Notes under the pieces: model-generated
Told to the model about the DNA's origin: nothing
What the model saw: the letters and a program-made list of their open reading frames with translations, nothing else
The model's database searches: none
Program-made: the position numbers and the translations under genes
Shown here: one piece after another, positions 33,802 to 43,900 of the stretch
Numbering within the stretch: position 1 is the stretch's first letter
Layout: each line of letters starts with the position of its first letter
Origin: JBKDZP01 sp047971315
GTDB taxonomy: Bacteria; Bacillota_I; Bacilli_A; RF39; UBA660
DNA length: 64,000 nucleotides
Direction: 5' to 3'
Assembly: GCA_047971315.1 (NCBI GenBank)
Contig: JBKDZP010000003.1
Location: 62,001-126,000 of the forward strand

Positions 33802-36384
33802 TTACTTTGCTTGATACCAATTAATACCACTTTCTATTTCAATTTTAAGCGGTACATTTAAGGTAATTACATTTTCCATTTTATTAGTTATTATTTCTAT
33901 TACCTTTTCTTTTTCTTCAATTAACATATCAAATACTAATTCATCATGAACTTGAAGAATCATTTTTGATTTTATATCTTGATTTTTAAATTCATTACTT
34001 ATATCAATCATTGCTTTTTTAATTATATCCGCACTAGTTCCTTGAATTGGTGTATTTAAAGCCATTCTTTCACCACTTGCTTGAATAAGTTTATTTTTAT
34101 TTAACAATTCTGGTATATTTCTTTTTCTATTCATTAGAGTTTCTACATACCCTAATTTATGAGCTTTGCATATTGTTTTGTCCATATATTCTTTAATACC
34201 AGGATATGTTTCTAAGTAATTATCAATAAATTCTTTTGCTTCTTTTGGCGAAATTCCTATATTTTCTGATAAACCAAAACTACTTATTCCATAAATTATT
34301 CCAAAGTTTACAGCTTTTGCTATTCTTCTCATGTTCTTTGTTACTTCATTTACTTCAACTTTAAAAATATCACTAGCAGTCTTAATATGAATATCTACTT
34401 CATTTTTAAATGCTTCAATTAAGTTTTCTACATTTGCCATATGAGATAATATTCTAAGTTCTATTTGAGAATAATCTCCACTTAATATAATTGAATCTTT
34501 ACTTGGAATAAATGCTTTTCTAATTAATTTACCATATTCATAGCGAATTGGTATATTTTGAAGATTTGGTTCTATTGAAGATAATCTTCCCGTTCTAGTT
34601 AAAGTTTGAGTATAAATTGTATGTATTTTATTATCATCCAATATTACATTTATTAATCCTTCAATATATGTAGTATATAATTTTGTAAGCATTCTATATT
34701 CTATAATTTTATTTATTATTGGATGGTTTGATTGCAATTTATTTAATGTATCTACAGCTGTTGAATATCCAGTTTTAGTTTTTTTACCATGTGGTAATTG
34801 TAATTTTTCAAATAGTATTTCTCCTAATTGTTTAGGTGATGAAATATTAAACTTTGTACCAGCTAAATTATAAATTTCTTTTTCGTTTAATTCTATTTTT
34901 ATTAGAATTTCTTCTTTCATTTTTTCTAATTCATTTTTATCAACATTTACACCATTATATTCCATATTTCCAAGTACAATTGATAAAGGCATTTCTAAAT
35001 TATTAAATAAATATAATAGATTATTTTCTACTAATTTTTGATTAAATAAATCATAAGTTTCATATATAAACTTAGCTTTAGAAACTACAATTTTTATTAA
35101 TTTATTTTCGTCAACTATGCTACCTTTTTTATAAATTGTTTCTACAAATGGTATTTCATAATTAAAGTTATTTGCTAAATAAGCTATGTCATCTTTAACA
35201 TTATAATCAAGTAAATAACCAGCAATCATTGTATCAAAAATTGGTAGATTTAAATCTATGTTATTCCATTTTAATGCGACATAATTTTTCTTAAAGTCAT
35301 ATGTGTAATCTAAATATTTATTAAAAATTTCTTGATTATTTTTTAAAACAGAGGCTGGAATATAATAACTTTCTGAATCGTTATAAATTCCCATCCCAAT
35401 TACATTTGCTGTATGATAATTTGATCCATCTATTTCTAAAAAATACGATGATGGTTTTGTAATTACGAAATCTTTGATATTTTCAATAATTTTGTAATTA
35501 GTTAATGGTTGTGATTTAATTTTTTCGTTATCTTTTTTTAGAAATGAATAAAATTCTAATTCTTCATATAAGTCATTTAATTTAGATTGATTTTTTTCTA
35601 ATATACGAGTATCTTCCATATCTATATCCATTGGAACATTTCTAACTATTGTTGCTAGATTATAACTTAAATATGCATTTTCTTTATCAAATTCCAATTT
35701 TTCTTTTATTTTTGGTGTTTGTTTATCTAAATTATTATATAAGTTATCTAGATTATGATAGTCTTGTAATAATTTAAGTGCTGTTTTTTCACCTATTCCT
35801 TTAACTCCTGGAATATTATCAGATGGATCCCCCATTAGTGCTTTTAGATCAATTATATTTATTGGATCGATATTATAAGCTTCTTTAAATGATTGTTTAT
35901 TATATCTAATATGGTCTTTTTGTTTTAATAATTTTATATCAATATCATCACTTATTAATTGTAGTAAGTCTTTATCACTACTAATTACTGTTCCAATAAA
36001 ATTTGGATCAGAATCACAATATTCAGCAAATGTTCCTAAAATATCATCTGCTTCATAATTATCACATTCATAGTATTTTATACCCATATGAGTTAATAAT
36101 TCTTTTGCTAGTGGAAATTGAAGTTTTAATTCTTCAGGAGTTTCTCCTCTACCACCTTTATAATCTTTGTATGCAGCATGTCTAAATGTTTTTCCCTTAT
36201 CGAAAGCAACAATCATAAAGGTTGGTTTTTCTTCAGTTAATATTTTATTTATCATATTTGTAAAACCAAATAAGGCATTAGTTGGAAATCCTTTGCTATT
36301 TTTCATGAAATTTCCATTATAGGCTGTTGCGTAGTAACTTCTAAATAATAAGTTATTTCCATCTACTAATATTATTTTTTCCAT
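33802..36384 (-). CDS. polA: DNA polymerase I
   Basis: 860 aa. 5'-3' exonuclease/flap domain (1-290) with VDGNNLLFRSYYA, DNYEADDILGTFA and the GDPSDNIPGVKGIGEKTA helix-hairpin. The middle 3'-5' exonuclease-like domain (about 300-460) has lost the DxE catalytic pair (LEIDGSN instead of DTET), as in Bacillus. Polymerase domain: DYSQIELRILSH (motif A), RRIAKAVNFGIIYG (O helix), VHDELVF (motif C). Complete. Confidence 0.97.
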   Translation of the reverse strand: MEKIILVDGNNLLFRSYYATAYNGNFMKNSKGFPTNALFGFTNMINKILTEEKPTFMIVAFDKGKTFRHAAYKDYKGGRGETPEELKLQFPLAKELLTHMGIKYYECDNYEADDILGTFAEYCDSDPNFIGTVISSDKDLLQLISDDIDIKLLKQKDHIRYNKQSFKEAYNIDPINIIDLKALMGDPSDNIPGVKGIGEKTALKLLQDYHNLDNLYNNLDKQTPKIKEKLEFDKENAYLSYNLATIVRNVPMDIDMEDTRILEKNQSKLNDLYEELEFYSFLKKDNEKIKSQPLTNYKIIENIKDFVITKPSSYFLEIDGSNYHTANVIGMGIYNDSESYYIPASVLKNNQEIFNKYLDYTYDFKKNYVALKWNNIDLNLPIFDTMIAGYLLDYNVKDDIAYLANNFNYEIPFVETIYKKGSIVDENKLIKIVVSKAKFIYETYDLFNQKLVENNLLYLFNNLEMPLSIVLGNMEYNGVNVDKNELEKMKEEILIKIELNEKEIYNLAGTKFNISSPKQLGEILFEKLQLPHGKKTKTGYSTAVDTLNKLQSNHPIINKIIEYRMLTKLYTTYIEGLINVILDDNKIHTIYTQTLTRTGRLSSIEPNLQNIPIRYEYGKLIRKAFIPSKDSIILSGDYSQIELRILSHMANVENLIEAFKNEVDIHIKTASDIFKVEVNEVTKNMRRIAKAVNFGIIYGISSFGLSENIGISPKEAKEFIDNYLETYPGIKEYMDKTICKAHKLGYVETLMNRKRNIPELLNKNKLIQASGERMALNTPIQGTSADIIKKAMIDISNEFKNQDIKSKMILQVHDELVFDMLIEEKEKVIEIITNKMENVITLNVPLKIEIESGINWYQAK

Positions 36385-36530
36385 TTTATCAAATCCTTCT
36401 AATATTTATTGTACCAAATTTATAATAAAAAGTCATTTCATTTCCATAAACTACTTTAAAAGAAATTTGGTTAGTATATTCTTTCTTTTTAGTTTTTAAA
36501 AAAATATGATGAGATAATTGTTATAAAATC

Positions 36531-36558
36531 AAAAAGAAACATTAAATATGTTTCTTTT
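36531..36558 (-). terminator. Terminator of the ABC transporter operon
   Basis: AAAAGAAACAT (36532-36542) pairs with ATGTTTCTTTT (36548-36558), five-base loop, then T residues on the minus strand. Confidence 0.85.
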
Positions 36559-36559
36559 T

Positions 36560-37267
36560 TTATCCCCATGGAATATCTTTTGGATTTGTTCTTTTATTAT
36601 TGATAACTTCATCAACAATTTCTCCACTATTTATTTTTATTACTCTATCACCAATTAGAGCAATTCCAGGATTATGAGTAATAATAATCATTGTTGTTCC
36701 TAAATTTTCATTTGCATGAACTAAAGATTCTAAAACAATTTTACCTGTTTTTTCATCTAATGCACCAGTAGGTTCATCACAAAACATTACTTTAGGATTT
36801 TTTGCTAAAGCTCTTGCTATTGACACTCTTTGTTGTTCTCCCCCAGATAACTGATACATACTTTTTTTACGATGTTTAGAAAGTCCCACAGTATCAATAA
36901 TATTTTCTATATCAATATCACCTTTACCAAGCATTTTTCCTACAAGTACATTTTCATAAACATTTAAATGTTCTAATAAATTGTAGGTTTGAAAAATAAA
37001 TCCTAAATTTTGTTTTCTAAATTTTGTCATTTTTTTATCATTATACTTAGTTATATTTTTTCCTTCATATAAAATTGTTCCTTTTGTAGCATTATCAAGA
37101 CCTGATATAACATTTAATAAAGTTGTTTTACCTCCACCTGATGCTCCTAAAATTACTAAAATCTCACCTTGTTTTATTGTTAAATTAACTCCATTTAAAG
37201 CATTAGTATTAATTGTTCCTTGCTTATATATTTTATATACATCTTTCAATTCAATTAAATTATTCAT
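36560..37267 (-). CDS. ABC transporter ATP-binding protein (MacB/LolD type), second copy
   Basis: 235 aa ATPase. Walker A GASGGGKTT (canonical GPSGSGKST is changed at two places), Q-loop GFIFQTYNLLEHL, signature LSGGEQQRVSIARAL, Walker B VMFCDEPTGALD and H-loop IIITHNP. The start at 37267 has AGTAGGTGTCT upstream. It follows the permease by 6 bases. A paralogue (39796-40509) precedes the permease, giving an ATPase-permease-ATPase operon. Confidence 0.93.
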   Translation of the reverse strand: MNNLIELKDVYKIYKQGTINTNALNGVNLTIKQGEILVILGASGGGKTTLLNVISGLDNATKGTILYEGKNITKYNDKKMTKFRKQNLGFIFQTYNLLEHLNVYENVLVGKMLGKGDIDIENIIDTVGLSKHRKKSMYQLSGGEQQRVSIARALAKNPKVMFCDEPTGALDEKTGKIVLESLVHANENLGTTMIIITHNPGIALIGDRVIKINSGEIVDEVINNKRTNPKDIPWG

Positions 37268-37273
37268 AGACAC

Positions 37274-39796
37274 CTACTCTCTTTTTAAAGCTACTGCTAA
37301 AGGTATTTTATTTAAGACTTTTTTAGATAAAAATATTGCAATAAAGTAAGCTATTAATAAAGCTATTAATCCAGTTAGTGCTAAAACAGGTGATAATGTA
37401 ATTGGGATAGTCATTTCAATATCTTTTGTTAAAACAACAATTATAGCTTTTAAAATACTAATCATTGCTGGTATTGATAATAAGTATGCAATAATTAAAG
37501 CAGGTGTATAAATATTTAAAACAATTCTACTTATCTTTTTATTGCTATATCCCATTACCTTCATTAATGATATTGTTTTTTTATTTTCTTCTACAACTAT
37601 ATTGGCAATTACTGAAATAATAATAAATGCCATTAAAGCTGCAAAAGCAATTACTATATAAATACTTGCATTCATATTACCCATTTGGCTTGATACACTT
37701 TCTTTTAAATCTTTTAAAGATATAATTGTAACAATATTATTTATTTCTTGTTCTGTTAATAGATTCATATTACTATATTTTTCATCTTTACTAAATATTT
37801 GATTATAGGCGCTTATTGGTAGACCAATATTAGTACTTAAACTAGTTCTATTTACATAAGCAGAATATCCCATAAATTCATTACTAATTCCAACTATTGT
37901 ATATTCAAAAGTTGTTTCATTTATTTTAAATACTAAAGTATCTCCTATCTTAGCACCAATTATTTCTTTAATATTTTGATTTATTATTAGTCCTGTATCT
38001 TCTATTTATAAGTCTTTAATATTGGTTTCATCTTTATCTATTATATTTACATATTTTGAATCAACATCAATTCCCATTAAAGAAATACTGTAATCATCTT
38101 CAAGTTCTAATTCATTTCCATCTTTATCTATTACTTTAAACAAATCATTACTATATGATAGAACTTTATCATCAGTTATTGTATTATCAAACTGAATAGT
38201 TGATGTGGATACTAAGTAATCATATTCAAATCCTTGAAATGATTTTTCAATTACATCATTAAATAGATTCATACCTATTAATGTTAATACTATAAGCATT
38301 CCTGTACAAAATGATGTTAGAGTAACTATTATCAATTTACCAAGTGATCTAGAAGCAAGTGAATATTTAAAACGATAATCAAATGGTAAAAACTTTGTTA
38401 ATTTGTTAATTATTCTACTAAATAAACTTACCTTTAAATTACTACCTTCTCTTAGTAAATTAAGTGTTTTTTTTCTAAGCATAAATAAAGCTATTAGATA
38501 ACTTAAAATTGATAAAGTAATTAGTGGTGTAAGTAAACAAGTTTTTAGATAACTTAAATTTACACTAAAGTTATCTAAAGGAAGTGTGTAATAACTGCGA
38601 TATAGATCAGTTAATGGAAATTGTAAAAAAATTCCCAATATATATCCTAATATTCCACCAATAATTGATCCAACAATTGGATATACTAAGTAACTAAATG
38701 CAATACTATAACGATTATATCCAAGTGATTTTAATACACCAATTTGAAGTTTTTCATCATCTATTCTTTTTTTAGTAACAATTAGTATTATAAATACTGA
38801 AATACTTAAAAGTAAATATAAAAAGTATTTAGCAAATGTTCTATTTCCATCAAATTCTAATTGTATTTGACTTATTCTAGTAATTCTAGTAAATGTATTG
38901 ATATTTGTAGTTATTGTTTCATTTTGTTCATTTGCTAGTTTATGAATATTATTATTTTCATCATATTCAATAAAATCAAATATAAAACTTCTAGGGGTAT
39001 TATTAAATTTAAATGCGTATGTATCACTATCTATTCCATTAAATTCATTATAATTATTTTTTGTCATAAATATAATATTATTTTTTCTTTCATTGAAAAA
39101 TGGATTACTCATTGAAACAATTGGATAAATATAGTCTGATGCATATGCATACCCAACAACTTTATATGTTGTTTCACCAATAGTATAATCATCACCAACT
39201 TTAATATTATTTAATTCACCAAATTTTGGAAGAATTGTAATTTCATTATCAGCCTCTGGCATTCTTCCTTCTACTAAATAAGGATTATTGATTGTACCTT
39301 CAAAGTCATATAAAATAACTTTCATTGAAATATTATCAATATTACTTAATTTAGATAATTCCAATTCATATGAGAAATCATATGTATCTTTAAATGAATC
39401 TAATATTTTAATTTTTATATAATTATCTATGTCATATTTTTTAAAAATAGCTGTTAGTTCAACATTAAGATTAGTGTTTATTTCACCTTTTTCAGTTAGA
39501 ATTGTTTCATATGAATTTAATACTTGTGTTTCTTCTTCTGTTAATTCATATGAATTTTTTATGTAAGTTAAATCTTCTTTTGTTATATCTTCAAGAAAAT
39601 TTATTGTAACACCAAAACTAATATCTTCAACATTTTGTTCTTCTAAATATGCATAGTATCTGTCTTCTAGTCGATCAATTGATGAGTTCATTGCTGTATA
39701 AATTGCTGTTGATAAAAATACTAAAAATATTATTCCAAGCATTTGAACTTTTTTCTTTTTTAAACCTTTGAGAGCGTTTATAAAAAGTAAATACAT
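37274..39796 (-). pseudogene. FtsX/MacB-type ABC permease interrupted by an in-frame TAA
   Basis: The frame starts at ATG 39796 (GAGGTGGGCATA upstream) and is stopped by TAA at 38008-38006 after 596 codons (...DETNIKDL). It then continues in the same frame through IEDTGLIINQNIKEI and GISNEFMGYSAYVNR to 37274, 841 codons in total. N-terminal helix, large extracellular domain, three FtsX helices (SVFIILIVTKKRIDDEKLQIG; GVLKSLGYNRYSIA), a second extracellular domain cut by the stop, and the last three helices (TISLMKVMGYSNKKISRIV). Such permeases export lipoproteins or peptides. Nonsense mutation or sequencing error. Confidence 0.85.
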
Positions 39797-40509
39797 TATG
39801 CCCACCTCAAACTTTCTATATCCATTACTTCCTTATTTTGTATTATTTCTTTTATTTCACCACTATTCATTTTTATAACAGTATTTGCTATATCAGCAAT
39901 AGATGGATTATGAGTTACAATTATTAATGTTGTTTGATATAACTTATTTATATCTATTAATGTTTGTAATACTTTTTTACCTGTTTTTTCATCTAATGCA
40001 CCAGTTGGTTCATCACAAAATAATACTTTTGGATTTTTTACTAATGCTCTAGCTATTGCTACTCTTTGCATTTGACCACCTGATAATTGATATGGATATT
40101 TATCTTTATGATCTTTTAATTCAACAATTTTAATAATTTCATCTAAATTTAGTGGATTAGTAGATAATTCTTTTCCTAATTCAATATTTTCTTTTACAGT
40201 TAAGTTTGAAATTAAATTATAACTTTGAAATATAAATCCTAAATTATCTTTTCTATAATTTGTTAATTCAATTTCTTTTAGTTTATCAATTTTTTTACTA
40301 TCAAATAAAACATTTCCACTTGTTGGATTATCAATTCCAGATAATATATTTAACATTGTTGATTTACCACTACCACTTGGTCCTAGTATTACTACAATTT
40401 CACCTTTTTTAATTTCTAAATTTATATTATTTAGTGCATGAGTAGTAATTGTACCATCATAACTTTTATATGTTTTATAAACACTTTCTAATTTATATAA
40501 TGTATTCAT
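39796..40509 (-). CDS. ABC transporter ATP-binding protein (MacB/LolD type), first copy
   Basis: 237 aa. Walker A GPSGSGKST, Q-loop GFIFQSYNLISNL, signature LSGGQMQRVAIARAL, Walker B VLFCDEPTGALD, H-loop IIVTHNP. All canonical. Its stop overlaps the permease start (TAATG). First gene of the operon; AAAGGAGGTTTGTTCAA precedes the ATG. Confidence 0.95.
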   Translation of the reverse strand: MNTLYKLESVYKTYKSYDGTITTHALNNINLEIKKGEIVVILGPSGSGKSTMLNILSGIDNPTSGNVLFDSKKIDKLKEIELTNYRKDNLGFIFQSYNLISNLTVKENIELGKELSTNPLNLDEIIKIVELKDHKDKYPYQLSGGQMQRVAIARALVKNPKVLFCDEPTGALDEKTGKKVLQTLIDINKLYQTTLIIVTHNPSIADIANTVIKMNSGEIKEIIQNKEVMDIESLRWA

Positions 40510-40556
40510 TTGAACAAACCTCCTTTTAATTTTATGTCTCTATTAATAATTATATC

Positions 40557-40623
40557 ATAGTTTAATTAATTTTCCTTTTTAATAAAAAAAATTCTTTAAA
40601 GTTCTAAAGATTTTCTAAAATAA
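40557..40623 (-). repeat. Direct repeat R1, a second copy of the polC 3' end/terminator
   Basis: About 65 bases nearly identical to 40894-40957. The repeat includes the polC stop-codon region (TTATTTTAG) and its terminator-like stem (CTTTAGAACTTTAAAG here). It suggests an old tandem duplication of the polC tail. Confidence 0.65.
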
Positions 40624-40652
40624 ATAGTGTTGCTAATACTATTTATTTTAGA
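40614..40652. repeat. Long palindrome beside repeat copy B
   Basis: TCTAAAATAAATAGTGTT pairs with AATACTATTTATTTTAGA, a near-perfect 18-bp stem with a three-base loop. Core shared with the hairpin at 11740-11773. Confidence 0.7.
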
Positions 40653-40655
40653 ACC

Positions 40656-40683
40656 CAAAAAAGAGAGTTCTTTTTGAACTCCC
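40656..40683 (-). terminator. Intrinsic terminator inside copy B
   Basis: GGGAGTTC and GAACTCTC on the minus strand (40683-40663), five-base loop, six T residues. Confidence 0.8.
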
Positions 40684-40736
40684 CATACTTGTATTTTTTT
40701 ATCTATACTTTTGCTTGAAAAAATCAGTTGCTAAAT
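40656..40736 (-). repeat. Repeated terminator-bearing element, copy B
   Basis: Matches copy A (12041-12123) on the minus strand: TAGATAAA, AATACAAGTATGG, then GGGAGTTC/GAACTCTC and TTTTTTG. The one change in the stem (A-U to G-U) keeps pairing only on the minus strand, which suggests the minus strand is the expressed RNA. The remaining intergenic sequence 40737-40893 shows no gene. Confidence 0.65.
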
Positions 40737-40893
40737 AATCAATGGACTCTTTGGTTTTCTTTTACCTTTTTTGATTTAAAATTTATAATATACATCCTTT
40801 ACAAAATATAACTCAAATTTAGTTTATATGTTATCACATTATTTTTATTTGGTCAAATAGTTTTAAATTATTACAAATACTTTTGACTAAAAT

Positions 40894-40957
40894 ATAGTTT
40901 AATTGATTTTCAATTTTAATAAAAAAACCTTTAAAATTTTAAAGATTTTCTAAAATA
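40894..40957 (-). repeat. Direct repeat R2 with polC terminator
   Basis: Partner of R1. It contains the polC stop codon, the palindrome CTTTAAAATTTTAAAG (40945-40928 region) and seven T residues on the minus strand, which would act as a weak intrinsic terminator. Confidence 0.6.
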
Positions 40958-43900
40958 ATGATAGTTGACATGATTCATCCATTCCATCAAACATTTTCAT
41001 CATTCTCATTTTTTCTATTAATGTTGAAGATACCTTACAACGTTTTTGGAAATCTTCAATACTTAAAAATTCACGAATATTTCTCTCTTCTACAATATTA
41101 TTAGCAACAGTATCACCAAGTCCATCAATTGAACTAAATGGTGGATAAATTTCTGTTTCACTTTTTACTGAGAATGTTGTTGAATTACTTTTATATAAAT
41201 TTACATTTAAAAATTTAATTCCTCTTGCAGTTGCTTCTAGACAAAGATGTAATGATTCATATATACCAGCATCTTTGTTTGTTGCTTCAAATCCTTTATT
41301 ATTTATTTCAATTAGTGCTTCTTTAATTTTACTATATCCATTAATCATTGCATCAACATTAAAGTCATTGGCTTTTGATGATAACCATGATGCGTAGTAA
41401 TAAACAGGCATATGGACTTTATACCACGCAATTCTAAATGCACTTATAACATAAGCAGCAGCATGGGCCTTTGGAAACATATATTTTATTTTAAAACATG
41501 ATTCAATAAACCATTCTTCAATTTTAGAATCCCTCATTATTTGTTCATATTCTAACCATAATTCCTTATCTTTTGGTTTACTTGCACGACCTTTTCTAAC
41601 AAATTCCATTATTTTAAAGGCTGTAATTGGTTTTAATCCTTTGTACATTAGATATACCATTATATCATCACGACATCCAATTACTTCACTAAAAGGTACA
41701 ATTTTATTTTTAATTAATTCTTGAGCATTACCTAACCAAACATCAGTCCCATGTGATAAACCTGATATTTTAACTAATTCAGCAAATGTTGTTGGTTTAG
41801 TATCTGTTAACATTTGTAATGTGAATTTTGTTCCAAATTCTGGAATACCTAAAGTTCCTGTTTCACACATAATCTGATCTTTAGTTACTCCAAGAGGTTC
41901 TGGTGATAAAAATATTCCCATTGTTTCTTTATCATCAAGTGGTACTGTTGTTACATCCATACCTGTTAAGTCTTGTATCATTCTAAGTTGGGTTGGATCT
42001 GAATGTCCTAAAATATCTAGTTTTAATACATCATCTTCTATAGAATGGTAATCAAAATGAGTGGTTCTCCATGCAGAATTCACATCATCAGCTGGATATT
42101 GAAATGGTGTAAAATCGGATACTTCCATATAGTCTGGAATAACTACTATTCCACCTGGATGTTGACCGGTAGTTCTTTTAACACCAGTACACCCCATTGC
42201 TAGTCTTTCAACTTCAGCAGTACGCATTACAATGCTACGTTCTTCACAATACCCTTTTACAAATCCAAAAGCTGTTTTATCGGCTACTGTTCCAATTGTT
42301 CCAGCTCTAAAAACATTATCAACTCCAAATAATACCTTAGTATATTCATGAGTTTCTCCTTGGTTTAAATCTGAAAAATTAAGATCTATATCTGGTACTT
42401 TATCGGCATTAAATCCTAGAAATGTTGCAAAAGGCATATCTTGTCCATCTTTAATCATTTCTTTTTTACAGTTTGGACAAATTTTATTTGGTAAATCAAA
42501 ACCAGATGAATAAATTGCCCCCAGAACTTTTCCATCTTCTTCAAAAATACTGTGTTGACAAATAGGACAACGATAATGAGCTGGAAGTGGATTAACTTCA
42601 GTAATTCCCATCATTGTTGCTACAAATGAAGAACCAACTGATCCTCTAGATCCTACTAGAAATCCATCATCGTTTGATTTTTTTACTAGTCTTTGGGCTA
42701 TTAAATAAATTGGATCAAATCCTCCACCAATTATTCCTCCTAATGATTTTTTTAATTTTTTATTTAGTTCTTCTTCAGTTAATGACTCTTCAGTATTATC
42801 TATTATATTTTGTTTTACTAATTTTTTTACTTCATCAAATCCTTTTAAAATTGTTTCGTGTAGTTGTTTAAACGATTCTTTTTCTAAAGCTTGTTCTTCT
42901 ATCTTTAATTTTTCTAAATTTGATTTAATACTATTATATACTATATCACCATATAACTCTTTAGCAATTCTTTCTTCAATAGTAAATGGTAAATTTTGTC
43001 CATACCAAGATGCAGCTTTTTCATATACTAAATCAGTTACTACTCTAGGACAATCTATATATGTTCCATCATCATCTTTTACTCGAGGAGAAAATGGTAC
43101 ACCACCTGTTTCTATTATTACTTCTAAAATATCTACCATATCAGCAATAGTATTAGTATTTTCTACTACAATTTCATAAGCTTTTTTATCTCCTAAGAAA
43201 CTAAAATTGTCCAACATTTCTCTAGTTGTTCTAAAATGTTGTGAAGGAATATTTTTAATATTATTTCTAGCTAAAGGATGTCTTCCACCACCAGGTACTT
43301 TTTGATTAACAATAATTTCCCGATAAATTTTGTCATCTTTTTTTAAATGATGAACATCCCCTGTTGCGACTACTATTTTACCAGCAGCTTCAGTTACTCT
43401 AATTATTTTTTTTACATTTTCTATCAAATCTTCTTCACTAGCAAAATCACCCATTTGTAGGAGATGATTATATACATCTATTGGTTGAACTTCAACATAA
43501 TCATAAAAGTTTATAATATTTGTTAATTCTTCATCACTTTTACTTCTAGCTTCTACAAATACTTCACTTTCATAACATCCACTTCCTATTATAATTCCTT
43601 CTCTTAATTTTGAAATTTCACTTCTTAATATTCTTGGTGTTTTATATAAATAAGTGGTGTTTGCTAGAGAGATAATTTTAAATAAATTTTTTAAACCTAT
43701 TTTATTTTTAGCTAACAAATTAACATGAAATGTACGACCATATTTATGAATTTCATCTTTAGAAACTAAATTGTCTAACTGATTTACTGTTTCAATATTT
43801 CTATCATTTAATTTTCTAATCATTTTATTAAATATTAAAGCTGTAGCTTCAGCATCATAATCTCCTCTATGATGTGAATTTTCATCAAATGGTATATCAT

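Noticed and set aside
33759..33830. Longer N-terminus of the CDF transporter overlapping polA
   Set aside because: The extra residues do not match the family and GAGGTGG precedes ATG 33758.
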